This document shows positions 27,416 through 36,899 of a DNA stretch of 64,000 nt, piece by piece (positions within the stretch are counted from its first letter, which is position 1; each line of letters opens with the position of its first letter). Both the position numbers and the translations under genes were made by a program. The stretch is from Streptomyces sp. CBMA156 (GTDB lineage Bacteria > Actinomycetota > Actinomycetes > Streptomycetales > Streptomycetaceae), in assembly GCF_014596515.1 (NCBI RefSeq), contig NZ_MSJQ01000062.1, forward strand, positions 1 through 64,000. The letters run 5' to 3'. A model generated the notes under the pieces. That model had not been told where the DNA came from, made no database searches, and worked only from the letters and a program-made list of their open reading frames with translations.

Positions 27416-27520
27416 ATGTCGTCCTGGCTGCTTGATGCGCGGCGCACAGACGTGGCGCGCCGGCTGCATGTCATGGCCGAGCGCGAACTCGGCAAGATGA
27501 TGCAGCCTCAGCTCGAATGA
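27416..27520 (+). CDS. Very short ORF (34 aa), doubtful
   Basis: MSSWLLDARRTDVARRLHVM followed by AERELGKMMQPQLE and a stop. It could be the surviving end of a longer gene. No ribosome site is visible. Listed because the peptide looks amphipathic and the rest of the 355-base gap (27370-27724) holds nothing else but the hairpin. Confidence 0.25.
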   Translation: MSSWLLDARRTDVARRLHVMAERELGKMMQPQLE

Positions 27521-27640
27521 GAGGGGGCGGTAAGGGTCGCACCTATGCACAGAAGGAGAGCAGGCCGAGCCGAAGCCGAACTTGCCGTGAAGCCTCGGCC
27601 CGGGCCCCATGCCCCGCTCCTTCTCCCCGTACTGTTCGAA

Positions 27641-27699
27641 GGACTGACGCACCCGGTGCGAACGATCGCGATGATCGTTCGCACCGGGTGCGTCAGTCC
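27641..27699. terminator. Perfect 27-bp-stem hairpin
   Basis: The arm 27641-27667 (starting GGACTGACGCACCCGG) is the exact reverse complement of 27673-27699, with a 5-base loop GCGAT. It lies 26 bases beyond the stop of the large membrane protein gene, at the end of the minus-strand conjugation cluster. A strong bidirectional terminator is the simple reading; no T-run follows on either side. Its perfection could also suit a protein-binding site. Confidence 0.7.
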
Positions 27700-27724
27700 C
27701 CCACGTTCGCCTTCGACCGGACGA

Positions 27725-30700
27725 TCAGTCCTGTGACTCCTCGCGCCGGCCCTGACGAGGATGCCCCGTCGGCGACTGCTGCGGTTCAGGGGTCTCCACG
27801 TTCTGAGGGGACGGATCGGCAACCCGGCGCGAACGAGGATGCGAAGCCGGGGCCTGCCGCGGTGAGGGGTTCGGCGTAGGAGCCGGAGGCTGCGGTGCGG
27901 GCGCCTGGCGCGGCGTCGGCGTTGCCGCCTGGGTCGAGCCCGGCTGATGCGCTGCCTGCGTCCGAGTCGGAGTCCGCGGACCAGGGGCGGCCGGAGTCTG
28001 ACCCGAGGCCGGAGTGGCCACGGGGCGAGGATCCGACGTGCCAGCTCCCAGCCGCTTCGGGGCGGGGGTGCCCTGAGCGAGGCGCGTCGGATGCGCGCTC
28101 GGGGCGACCGGATGCCCGGAAGCAGGAGCCGGGGCAGGCGCAGCGTCGCCGCTGAAGCGCTGCGGTGTAGCCGGCCGGTTGTGCGTCGGGCCCTTCTGGC
28201 CAGCGCCAGCCTTACGGTCTGTGCCGGTCGGAACAGATTCGGTGCTACCCGCACCGCTCTGGCCCTGAGCGACACGGCGAGGCCCCGACAGATCCGTGGA
28301 CGAGGCCAGAACCGCGCCGGGGATGACCTTGTTGCCGTCCGAGGTGTACCCGAGGTTCGACAAGCCGCCCTGGTTACGCAACCCCTGCGCCGTCTGCTTG
28401 TCCGAGTGCGAGCTGCCCGCTCCGCCACTCGTCAGCTGCAAGGGACCACCCTTGCCGTCGGGCCCGTCGCCGTGAGCACCGGCGGAACCACTGCCACCCG
28501 GAAGAGTCTTGACGCCGCTGCTGCCGTCGGAGCCACCATCAGGACCACCATCCAGCACTGGGCTACCCGGTCCCTCCTGGCCGTCACCCCCGAGGGCCAG
28601 AGGTTGCTGACCAGTGGTCAGCCCCATGGTGTCACCGTTCGTGCCGCCGGCGTTCGTCGACGCAGTCTTGCCCGCGGGCTTGCCCGTGCTCGGGGGTACC
28701 GGACCGCTGGTCCCGCTGTTGAACCCGTTGGCGAGCTTGTTGCCCATGGCCATACCCGCCCCAGCCCCCGCACCCGCGGCCAGAGCAGGCATCAGCCCAC
28801 CCTTGTCCGGCTTCGGCGTGCTGTTCGTCTCGAGGAACTTGTCCACGAGTTTGGTGACCACCTCGTCCATCGCCTGCAGCACAGTTTTGCGAACCCGTAG
28901 TAGAGCGAAGGTGATGCCAATGATCACCAGCGAGGAGATCAGGGTGAGGATCACCACGATGATCCCGCCGAGCACAGCGCTACCCCACAGGCCGCCGGGG
29001 CTCATGAAACTCGACACGGGTCCAGCCATGATGCCCGGGACGGAGATCAGGAACTCCGAGACGAACTGGTAGATGAACAGCGTGATGAGGACCTCCAGGA
29101 TCAGTGCCGTGGAGTAGACGATCACTTTGGCGATCGCCTGCAGCGCGCCCAGCGTCGCGAAGGGCACGGCGGCCACCAAGCCGAAGATCCGTTTGACCGA
29201 GCCTGCCAGCATGCCGATGGCGTACCAGAAGCCGAGCAGGACGATGGAGCCCAGAACCGTGGCCGCGTTGCCCCAGTACATGAACTTCGCCGGCCCCGTG
29301 CCTACCTGGCTGACGGCCATGTGGTTCTCACGGGTGAACCCGCTGGTGGCGTTGTTCGACGAGTACATGGTCAACGAACTGGAGCTGAACCCGGTGTTGA
29401 GGTAGTTGTACGCCGTCAGCGGGGACAGGTTGCACGAGGAGGGCGTCTTGCCCACCGTGAAGCCGCAGCCTGCCTTTGTCCCCGTCGTGGTAAAGACTGT
29501 CGAGTCCTGACCGGGACGAGAGGAGGTCAGACCCGTGCTGTCGGTCGAGATCACTGGGTGATTGACCGGTTTCGGCCCCTTCTCCTCACCGAACTTCTCT
29601 ACGTCGCCGTAGCTGTTCTTGTCGACGAACCAGCTCTTCTTGACATCCGAACTCTCGTCCAGCTGTGTGATCGAGCTCTTGATCCCCGACTCGAAGTCGG
29701 AGGCTGCTACCTCGCTGCTGGCGATGTACTTGCCGATGATCCCGAAGGTGGAGAACACAGCCTTGAAGTCGTCCGAAGCATTGCCGCCGGTGACGGAGAC
29801 CGTGCCCTCCTTCCACGCGGACTCGGCGTCATTGGCCTTCGTTCCGATATTGATGCTGTTGAACGTCGCCCCGTGGGACTGCTTGTTGATCGCCAGCGCG
29901 CTCGTGCGGACCGACATCATCGCGTCCGGGCTCGCCTGGTCGCCGTTCCAGGAAACAGTGGCCTGGTCCGGAACCCCGAGACGGTCATTCATCATCCATG
30001 CCTCGAAGTCGACGTAGGTGCTCAGCACGACGCGCGTCGGGCCGGCGTGCTGACCGAGAACGGAGTCGTCGAACTTGTTGAGCACGCTGGAGTACATCGA
30101 GCCGACGAGCGGCAGGCCGACGCCGATGAAGACGACGCGCACGGTGAGCTTCTTGATTGCCGAGCCCCGGTCCATTTTCTTGAACAGGACCAGCCCGATG
30201 AGCAGGAAGCTGATGAAGATCGGCACGAGCGCCTGCCATGCGATGTCGACGAGCAGGCCGTACCAGCCGCTGATCCAGTGCTGCAGACCCGCAAGCGCGC
30301 CGCCTCCGGTATCACCTCCGGTCATGCCCTCGGCAAGAGCCGGGCTGATCGCCGCCACGGCGCTGTAGAACCACATGAAGGGGTTGATGAGCTTCAGGAA
30401 CTGGATGATGACGTAGAACAACGTGCCGACCGCCAGCGCCAGGGCGTAGAGGATCCAGATGATCGACCCTCCGATCACGCTTACGATCTGGCCGCCGATA
30501 CCTGAGGACATCGTGTCCAGGCCGAGGTCAGCGTTCGCGGCCCCGAAGTGCGCATAGTCGAGCATGCCCGAGTACTTCGCGTTGCTCTTGTCATCCTTCG
30601 CGGCCAGGGTCTCGTAGGTCACGGTCTGCGAGGACCCTGACACCTCGGCGAAGAACCAGCCCACGATGTTGCCCTGGCTGAACTCCGGGTCGGCGTAGCC

Positions 30701-31018
30701 GAGCATGGAACCGCCCGAAGCCGGGCTGGACGTGACCGGCTTCCAGTTCTCGTGCATGCCCTTGTCGTTCTGCGGCGAGTTCTTCTCGCTGAAGTACGAG
30801 CTCGCGTTCGAGGTCAGCTGGTAGAGGCTGTAGTTGTCGCGCTCCTTCTTGTCATCCGCGGACGCCGGCGAAGAGGTCGCCAGCATAAAGGCCGACACGA
30901 GCAGCGTCGCCAGGAGTACGAGGGCGAGCCCGCGTGTGAGCCGACCCGGGCGGACCGTACCACCGCCGTGGCCGGCCCAGGCACGCAGCCGCTCCACCGC
31001 CGTGATCGTCCCGTTCAT
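27725..31018 (-). CDS. TrbL/VirB6-like conjugation membrane protein
   Basis: A 1097-aa protein. The N-terminal signal or anchor segment (ALVLLATLLVSAFMLATSS, then PASADD) is followed by an extracytoplasmic domain. About seven transmembrane segments come next (SIIWILYALALAVGTLFYVI; ALVPIFISFLLIGLVLF; VLGSIVLLGFWYAIGMLAG; KVIVYSTALILEVLITLFIY; IIVVILTLISSLVIIGITFA). A C-terminal ~300-residue Pro/Gly/Ser/Thr-rich disordered tail ends the protein. The layout matches polytopic channel components of Gram-positive type IV secretion systems. ATG 31018 is preceded by GGGGAG. It lies 44 bp after the VirB4-like gene, in the same operon. Confidence 0.75.
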   Translation of the reverse strand: MNGTITAVERLRAWAGHGGGTVRPGRLTRGLALVLLATLLVSAFMLATSSPASADDKKERDNYSLYQLTSNASSYFSEKNSPQNDKGMHENWKPVTSSPASGGSMLGYADPEFSQGNIVGWFFAEVSGSSQTVTYETLAAKDDKSNAKYSGMLDYAHFGAANADLGLDTMSSGIGGQIVSVIGGSIIWILYALALAVGTLFYVIIQFLKLINPFMWFYSAVAAISPALAEGMTGGDTGGGALAGLQHWISGWYGLLVDIAWQALVPIFISFLLIGLVLFKKMDRGSAIKKLTVRVVFIGVGLPLVGSMYSSVLNKFDDSVLGQHAGPTRVVLSTYVDFEAWMMNDRLGVPDQATVSWNGDQASPDAMMSVRTSALAINKQSHGATFNSINIGTKANDAESAWKEGTVSVTGGNASDDFKAVFSTFGIIGKYIASSEVAASDFESGIKSSITQLDESSDVKKSWFVDKNSYGDVEKFGEEKGPKPVNHPVISTDSTGLTSSRPGQDSTVFTTTGTKAGCGFTVGKTPSSCNLSPLTAYNYLNTGFSSSSLTMYSSNNATSGFTRENHMAVSQVGTGPAKFMYWGNAATVLGSIVLLGFWYAIGMLAGSVKRIFGLVAAVPFATLGALQAIAKVIVYSTALILEVLITLFIYQFVSEFLISVPGIMAGPVSSFMSPGGLWGSAVLGGIIVVILTLISSLVIIGITFALLRVRKTVLQAMDEVVTKLVDKFLETNSTPKPDKGGLMPALAAGAGAGAGMAMGNKLANGFNSGTSGPVPPSTGKPAGKTASTNAGGTNGDTMGLTTGQQPLALGGDGQEGPGSPVLDGGPDGGSDGSSGVKTLPGGSGSAGAHGDGPDGKGGPLQLTSGGAGSSHSDKQTAQGLRNQGGLSNLGYTSDGNKVIPGAVLASSTDLSGPRRVAQGQSGAGSTESVPTGTDRKAGAGQKGPTHNRPATPQRFSGDAAPAPAPASGHPVAPSAHPTRLAQGTPAPKRLGAGTSDPRPVATPASGQTPAAPGPRTPTRTQAAHQPGSTQAATPTPRQAPAPQPPAPTPNPSPRQAPASHPRSRRVADPSPQNVETPEPQQSPTGHPRQGRREESQD

Positions 31019-31062
31019 CGTTGCTCCCCTACTCCTCGCCCTCGTATCGGTGCTGGCCCCGC

Positions 31063-33363
31063 TCATGTCTTGACCAACTTCTTCGGCCTGGTCTTCTCTG
31101 CTGGTCGCCTTGCGCCGTTTTTGGGCTGCCGCAGGCTCTTGCCGTCGTTACGCCTGCTCGCGTCGTCCTGGTCCGCGTCAGCTGTATCGTTACCGTCCGT
31201 GCTGTGCTTCCGAACGCTGGTCAGGTTCGCGCCAGGCGCCGGTTTGTCGCGCATGATCGTGTTCATCCGCGCCATCTCTGCGGCTTTGGCTGCCTCCAGG
31301 CGGACCCGCCTGCGCTGGGCCTCGCGGTAGGGATTGATCCCCAGAGCCAGATCCAGGTGGAAGACCACGTTGGAGACGCCTCGGCGCAGGTACGTGAGGT
31401 TCTCGCCCTTGGTCGTGATGAGCTGGGCGAGATCCGGGGGGATCCGTTGGTGCAGCTGTTTCTGGTACTCCGCCACCGCTCCGTCGCGCATCGGGCCGAC
31501 GAGTGTGTAGTCCGCGGCGTCGAACTTGTTGAAGTCGCTGTCGGCCAGCATCCTGTCGACGTCGTTGTAGCTGTAGACCACCCGGCCGCCACGCTCGTGC
31601 ATGTGGTCGAACTGATCCTGGATGTACCTCTTCACCCGGTCGTCGATGTGTTCGGTGCCGTGGATGATCACCGTGTCGCCGAGTCCCAGCTTGCCGACGG
31701 CGAAGCCGACGATGTTCACCAGCTGTGCCATCGCCACGCCCTTGCCGCGGCGCATGAGCCGCGAGAAGTCGTAGACCACGCGTCGGGAGTCCCGGACCCC
31801 GTCCACAGCCGAGGCCGTGTGGTTGTTGAAGAGGTCGCCGTTCGTGCTCAGCATCGCGTTGGCGATGCCTTTGAGCACGTTGTACGCGCGCAGCTGGTCC
31901 GCGTCGGTCCTGGTGGAGTTCAGCAGTGCCTTGTGCGCGGTCGCCAGGTAGGAGATGAACATCTGAAGACGCGGCACCTGGGCATGCGGGATGTTCACCA
32001 CCCGCAGGCGGTGCCGCTGCTCTTTGGCGTTGTGCCGCCACATACCCTGCTCGATGTAGAAGTCCGTGGCGGTGTCTTCGAGGGCGCTGCGGATGATCGA
32101 GCCGACGGCACCATCGGTGGTCTCGTAGAGCTGCTCGAACATCAGCTTGAGCTTCTCCATCTGGGCTGAGAAGACCGTCAGTTCGTCCTCCTCCTCGCCG
32201 AACATCTCGAACATGTTCACATCGCCCTGGTTCAGGTCCACGCGCGAGGTGAGCCGTTCGAACGTCGGGCCGAGCTTGTCGAGGTTCGCTCCGTCAAGGA
32301 CGAGGTGGACGACCTGGCCGTTGTTCAGCAGCGTGGCCTGCGAGATTTTCGAGCACCACATGTTGGCCACCCGCTGGCGGTCGAGGTACTCGCTGAGCGT
32401 GGCGTCGGCGACGATCACGTGGTGCTCGTAGGCGTCGACGTCCATGAGCACGGCGCTGTTGTTGACGTCGCCGACCATGTAGCCGACGTACTCGCCGCCC
32501 TTGTCGTTGAGGCCGTTGGTCACCAGCGAGTACGAGCCGGCCAGCTCGGTCGAGGTGAAGTGGAAGCCCTTGCCTTTCTTCTTCTCGTTGTTCTTCCACA
32601 GGCCCGAGAGCTCCTGGCGTTGCTCGCCGGCATAGGGCGCAGCCTTCAGCGTGCCGAAGCGGTCGATGTACAGGCGCGTGACCCGGTCGACCGTGTCGTC
32701 CAGGGTCGCCAGATCGGGGGCCTTGAGGAAGAGCCGGTTGTGTACGGAGAGATAGCTCGCGCCGTCCTGGAGCTCTCCGATCGTTATCCCGAGGTCACCG
32801 GAGATCTTCGCGGCCTTGCGCTTGGAGGAGGTCGTGCCCGTCTCCTCCTGCTCGCTGATATCGAGGCGTTCCAGCTTCTCCGACTGTTTCGTGTATGAGT
32901 CGATCCACTTGTCGTCCATCCGCTTGACCTGCTCGAGCACGATCGCGGTGACCCGCTCGTCCAGGCCGTCCGGGATCCGGCCGATGCCCCAGAAGGCTGC
33001 GAAGTCGTCGTGCGCGGCGTCGTCGTGGAAGTACGCCAGGATGCAGGCGACCGAGCTGTCGACCTCGAAGTAGTCGGAACGGAAGAGGTACTTCTCCTTC
33101 GGCTTCAGTGCGAGCAGATGCGGATGGGCGTCGAACGTGCCCTGGAGGTGCTTGACCTCCCGGCGGCGCTGCCACCAGTTCTTCTTCGGTTCAGGGGCCT
33201 CATCGACGAAGCCGTCAGCTGCCTCACTGCCCCGCACGCCCTCAGCCTCAGCAACGCAGTCCGCGCGCGGGTCATCGACCACAGGCCCCGCGGTGTCATA
33301 CGTCCCGTCAGGCTTCTTCCCCGGGATGCCGAGCTGTGTCCGGACCTTCGTCTTCAGCGCCAT
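31063..33363 (-). CDS. VirB4/TraE-like conjugation protein without a visible Walker A motif
   Basis: A 766-aa cytoplasmic protein. The N-terminal half resembles VirB4-type N-domains (EKYLFRSDYFEVDSSVACIL; GASYLSVHNRLFLKAPDLAT). The C-terminal half has the layout of a VirB4 ATPase core (AQMEKLKLMFEQLYETTDGA; RVVYDFSRLMRRGKGVAMAQ; LGDTVIIHGTEHIDDRVKRY). Where a GxxGxGKT loop is expected (after VGYMVGDVNNSAVLMDVDAY) the sequence reads VADATLSEYLDRQR, with no P-loop Lys. It may be an ATPase-dead paralogue or a scaffold. AAGGA precedes ATG 33363; the operon continues from the PrgI-like gene 46 bp upstream. Confidence 0.7.
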   Translation of the reverse strand: MALKTKVRTQLGIPGKKPDGTYDTAGPVVDDPRADCVAEAEGVRGSEAADGFVDEAPEPKKNWWQRRREVKHLQGTFDAHPHLLALKPKEKYLFRSDYFEVDSSVACILAYFHDDAAHDDFAAFWGIGRIPDGLDERVTAIVLEQVKRMDDKWIDSYTKQSEKLERLDISEQEETGTTSSKRKAAKISGDLGITIGELQDGASYLSVHNRLFLKAPDLATLDDTVDRVTRLYIDRFGTLKAAPYAGEQRQELSGLWKNNEKKKGKGFHFTSTELAGSYSLVTNGLNDKGGEYVGYMVGDVNNSAVLMDVDAYEHHVIVADATLSEYLDRQRVANMWCSKISQATLLNNGQVVHLVLDGANLDKLGPTFERLTSRVDLNQGDVNMFEMFGEEEDELTVFSAQMEKLKLMFEQLYETTDGAVGSIIRSALEDTATDFYIEQGMWRHNAKEQRHRLRVVNIPHAQVPRLQMFISYLATAHKALLNSTRTDADQLRAYNVLKGIANAMLSTNGDLFNNHTASAVDGVRDSRRVVYDFSRLMRRGKGVAMAQLVNIVGFAVGKLGLGDTVIIHGTEHIDDRVKRYIQDQFDHMHERGGRVVYSYNDVDRMLADSDFNKFDAADYTLVGPMRDGAVAEYQKQLHQRIPPDLAQLITTKGENLTYLRRGVSNVVFHLDLALGINPYREAQRRRVRLEAAKAAEMARMNTIMRDKPAPGANLTSVRKHSTDGNDTADADQDDASRRNDGKSLRQPKNGARRPAEKTRPKKLVKT

Positions 33364-33409
33364 GGTGTCCTTCGTTCGTTCCTGGTCGTGTCGGTCGGCC
33401 TGACGCCGT

Positions 33410-34309
33410 TCAGTTCGGCGACGCCTTGAGACTGGGCACTTCGTCGTCGATGCCCTGGTAGAAGGCCCGCAGCATCGGCTCCGCATCCTCGCGGTCGAGC
33501 CTTGCGGCTTCCTTGATCATGAAAGTGGAGCCGCCGACCTCGGCTTGGAAGACCTGGTGCCCCTTGCGCAGTGCATCGGCGTTCTTGCCCTTGAGCAGCA
33601 GGTACTGGTGGATCGAGGGGAACTTCCCGCCCACGTGCTGCGTGAGGATGTCGTACTGCTCGTTCTGCAGCTCGAGCAGGTCGGGGTCACGAACTTCCAG
33701 AGCCTGGTTGCGTCGCTCCAGGTTCGCCACCTGGTGGTAGACCCGCTGCGGCTCCTTCGTCGTGATGAAGGTGTGCTCGCAGGTCGTCTCGATCTTGCGC
33801 CAAAAGGAGTCGACCCGGTCGAGGATCCCGATCCGGTCCTCGTCGAAGAGCAGATAGCTCGCCGAGCCGACGATCAGGTAGACCCGGCCTTCGCCGCCGT
33901 CGGAGAAGCGGATCAGCCCGTCCTCGTCGATCCCGTCGATGCCGACGATCGAGTAGAAGTCCGTCGGGTTCGAGCTACGACGGGCGAGGACGTGCCGGGC
34001 CTTGTGGGGCAGATACGCCAGGAAGGCCGGCACCCGCATGATGCGCAGCTCCTTCGTCTCCATCAGCCCACCGAAGTAGACGATCGCCGCCAGTCCCCAG
34101 AGGGCGAAGAATGTGATGGCGACTGGGCCCGAGCTCGCGACAAACGTCGACGTGCTGAACCACAGCAGAGCGAGGAGGCCGCCGCCGAAGAAGAGCAGCT
34201 GCTTGATCGGCGAGGGCTTCGCTGCCCAACCTCCCTTGCTCAGTGTGATCTCGTGGTCGAGGAAGCTCCTGTTCAGCGAACTCGGCACCTTGTAGGACGG
34301 TTTCGCCAT
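33410..34309 (-). CDS. PrgI-like conjugation membrane protein
   Basis: A 299-aa protein with two adjacent transmembrane helices near the N-terminus (QLLFFGGGLLALLWFSTSTF; VAITFFALWGLAAIVYFGGL) and a cytoplasmic domain (RVYLIVGSASYLLFDEDRIG; HTFITTKEPQRVYHQVANLE). This is the layout of PrgI/SCO6880-type proteins that sit next to VirB4 in Gram-positive conjugation systems. ATG 34309 follows GAGATGAGAGG. It is the first gene of a three-gene minus-strand operon with the VirB4-like and TrbL-like genes. Confidence 0.65.
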   Translation of the reverse strand: MAKPSYKVPSSLNRSFLDHEITLSKGGWAAKPSPIKQLLFFGGGLLALLWFSTSTFVASSGPVAITFFALWGLAAIVYFGGLMETKELRIMRVPAFLAYLPHKARHVLARRSSNPTDFYSIVGIDGIDEDGLIRFSDGGEGRVYLIVGSASYLLFDEDRIGILDRVDSFWRKIETTCEHTFITTKEPQRVYHQVANLERRNQALEVRDPDLLELQNEQYDILTQHVGGKFPSIHQYLLLKGKNADALRKGHQVFQAEVGGSTFMIKEAARLDREDAEPMLRAFYQGIDDEVPSLKASPN

Positions 34310-34499
34310 GAACCTCTCATCTCCCCTGTGACTCCAATGGTCAGTGATTGCCCTATTGAAAAGACTTCATATGCGAGGTGCGTGAGTGGAAGCCTATCTT
34401 AGAGAGGTCATTCGAATCGAGAGTGAAAGGATCTCGGGTGGCGGCGTATGGCGAGTTGGACTAGCGAGTCCTAGTCACCGGATGGCTGACAGGCCAGTC

Positions 34500-35370
34500 G
34501 CGCCGCAGGAGCTGAGGTGCTCAGCCCACCGCTACCGCTTCGAGAGGGCACCCGTGAGAAGTACGGCTATGGGTTGGGCCTTTGGATCGGGTTCCTCAAC
34601 GCGGTCGGCGTCGGCTGGAACAGGGCCGGCCTGGAGGAAATTGACGGGCTCAAGTTCTGGCGGATGACAGACCAGGCGAAATCTGCGCGGGTGACCGGAT
34701 CGACGGTGCTCGACGACCTGGGCGCCGTCAACGCCTTCTACGAGTGGGCCGAGCCATGCCACCAGGTGGTAAACCCGGTGACCAGGGTGGTGCTGCGCCG
34801 GTCCCACACCGCGCAGGCGGCGCCGTTCGAGGCGACACCTCACGTGGTGCGCAACTGCGGAGTCAAGTGGCTCGACCCAGGCGGCTACGCCTGCTGGAGA
34901 GACGTGGCCTGGGCGGGCTCGATCGGAGTGGCCGGGAGATCGCGCGCTTGCGCGGGCGCAACACCCAGCGGGACTGCGCCTTCGCCGACGGCCTCTACGG
35001 GACAGGACTGAGGCTGTTCGAGTGGGCGGGCGTGCTGCTGCCCGAGCTTCCCGACGAGGGCAGCGGGCGGTCGTACTACACGGCCCGGCTCGCGCCGGCC
35101 TGCGCGAAAGGCGGGCGGGGCCGCCGCGGACGCCCCGCCCGGTGCTGGCCGGCGCGCTGGGCTGCTGAGAGGGCGAGCGCGCGGCGGCCGTTCGCCTTCT
35201 CAGTGGCTGAGCCGCTGCGAGAAGCTGGCCGGATGCTGCTGCACCAGGTGCTGGCGCGACGCCGGGTCGCGCTGGTGGACGGGGGCGGGCGCGGTGTCGC
35301 TGGACGTCCTGGGGCCGCGGGACCGGGGGAGGATCTTCCCGCGCACCCGCTACCTGGCGGCACTGGAGAA
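34500..35370 (+). pseudogene. Site-specific integrase remnant with several frame breaks
   Basis: Pieces of a tyrosine integrase can be read across frames: EKYGYGLGLWIGFLNAVGVG, KSARVTGSTVLDDLGAVNAF, NTQRDCAFADGLYGTGLRLF (with the first catalytic-box region), ELPDEGSGRSYYTARL and SLDVLGPRDRGRIF. No continuous frame covers them and the C-terminal His/Tyr boxes are absent. It is a decayed integrase next to the conjugation genes. Confidence 0.6.
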
Positions 35371-35459
35371 CCCGCCGACCGCCCCGGAGGGCCTGCGAGC
35401 GATCCACTCGGACGCTCGATCTTGCGGTTCGCGCCTACCGCCTCGCGGGAGTTCGCGGC

Positions 35460-35937
35460 CTGTCTGGTCCAGCTGAAGGTTCCCAAGCCCGGGGTGAAGG
35501 TGCCGAGTTACACCGAGCCGGAGTTTCGCCGGACCACGACGAAGCCGGGTCGGACCTGCGGGCCGCCGCCACGCGGATTCGCACCGCCCGCGAGGACCTG
35601 CGACTCTCGCGGGCGGGAGAGGTCGACGAAGCCGACCGGGCCGCGCGGAGCGGGGTTGGCTGCTGGACCACATCGACCGGCTCGGGGGCGTGCCGCGCTA
35701 CAAGAACCCGTGGGGCTCACGCGCGTCGGAGAAGGTGCGGCGGGCCGGCGGCGGGATCAGCGCCTCGATGGCGAGCCTGCACCTGACCCACGCCGAGATC
35801 GGGGCGGCAGGGACCATGATGATCTCTACACCCAGGTCATCCAGGGCCTCCGGATCGAGTTGGACGAGCTCCGCAGAGCACCATTGCCCGCCAACGTCCA
35901 CCGCCTGCCCGCCCTCTCCCCGGAGCGCCACGCGTGA
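35460..35937 (+). pseudogene. Frame-broken gene remnant, family not recognised
   Basis: Coherent peptide segments appear in alternating frames: VPSYTEPEFRR, LRAAATRIRTAREDLRLSRA, GGVPRYKNPWGSRASEKVRR, SASMASLHLTHAEIG and DDLYTQVIQGLRIELDELRR, ending with a stop at 35937. At least two frame shifts would be needed to join them. It directly follows the integrase remnant and may have belonged to the same element. Confidence 0.4.
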
Positions 35938-35996
35938 CCACGGCGAAGACCCGCCGCGCCTGCCGCCAGGCACTTTCTGCAACTGGAGTCGATGGA

Positions 35997-36434
35997 TCAG
36001 GAGAACTTGATGTCGGCCCGCGCGCGCGAGATCTTCTCGATCAGCCGAGTTGCATCTTCCCCCGGCGTCTCAACGCCAGCCTGTCCATGATCGGCAGCCT
36101 CGTCCCCGGACGCGAACAGCGGCACCGGAGAGACGTAGTCGACTACAGCGTCGAACACGGCGGGACTGATCCGCTCCTTCCGAAGGGCCACCCGGAGTGC
36201 CAACGAGTGCCGACTGTCGTGGCATCCCGCCCATCCACCGCAGATCCGCTTAACACCGTCGGCCGGGTCCAGCTGATGACAGAGGAACACCTGTACCGGC
36301 TGCTCGGGCGTCGGAGCGTCGTACCGGCGCAGCTTCTCGTATTCGTCAGAAGCCCAGACACCCGAGAGCACGTCGCGTCGATAGGGGCAGCTCTCACACG
36401 GCCGAGGTGAGGGTGGGCGCAACAACGAGGACAT
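35997..36434 (-). CDS. DUF6283-family protein
   Basis: A 145-aa protein with a Cys-rich N-terminal motif PRPCESCPYRRDVLSGVWAS, then PVQVFLCHQ and RICGGWAGCHDSRHSLALRV. The Cys-x-x-Cys pattern and the later Cys/His residues match the small putative metal-binding DUF6283 proteins found on actinobacterial plasmids and phages. The start at ATG 36434 is chosen because the family begins there; the longer open frame upstream has no family character. Function unknown. Confidence 0.7.
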   Translation of the reverse strand: MSSLLRPPSPRPCESCPYRRDVLSGVWASDEYEKLRRYDAPTPEQPVQVFLCHQLDPADGVKRICGGWAGCHDSRHSLALRVALRKERISPAVFDAVVDYVSPVPLFASGDEAADHGQAGVETPGEDATRLIEKISRARADIKFS

Positions 36435-36899
36435 GCCGCAAGTATGCCTAGGCCCAGGACCAGCGACGCAGTGAACCGACGAACTCCCCAACGACAGGAC
36501 ACCAGGAGACACCGAGCGATGCACCAGCTCCAAACGGGGGACAGAGGGGTATTTGCCGGGTGGTGGGGTCGCGGCGATGAAGTCAGCGCTCAGCACGTCC
36601 GCGTAGGGGGCCAGCTTCTCGTGGGAGGCCACCACTGGCTCTGTTCACGTCGCAGAGCAGCGTTTCGACAGCAGTTCGGGAGGCAGCACCTGAACCGGAT
36701 GCTCACGAGAACCGGCAGCACCTCGCCGGTAACCGGTAGGACGCCGACTACCGCCCGCTCGGGGCACAGGACAAAAGCGCTGGCCACGGGCGTATGTGGC
36801 AGCCACCACCGCGTCGTTGCCGAGCGCCGGCGGGTGACTCCCGTTCTCGTGAACATCGAGTCGTCCGGTCTGCGAGCGCCTCCCAAACCCGCGAACATC
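36435..36899. other. Stretch without a convincing gene
   Basis: Both strands have open frames in this 465-base stretch, but none shows a domain, a ribosome site or a consistent reading. A minus-strand Cys-rich peptide (SIRFRCCLPNCCRNAALRR) is the only notable feature and is probably chance. Confidence 0.35.
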
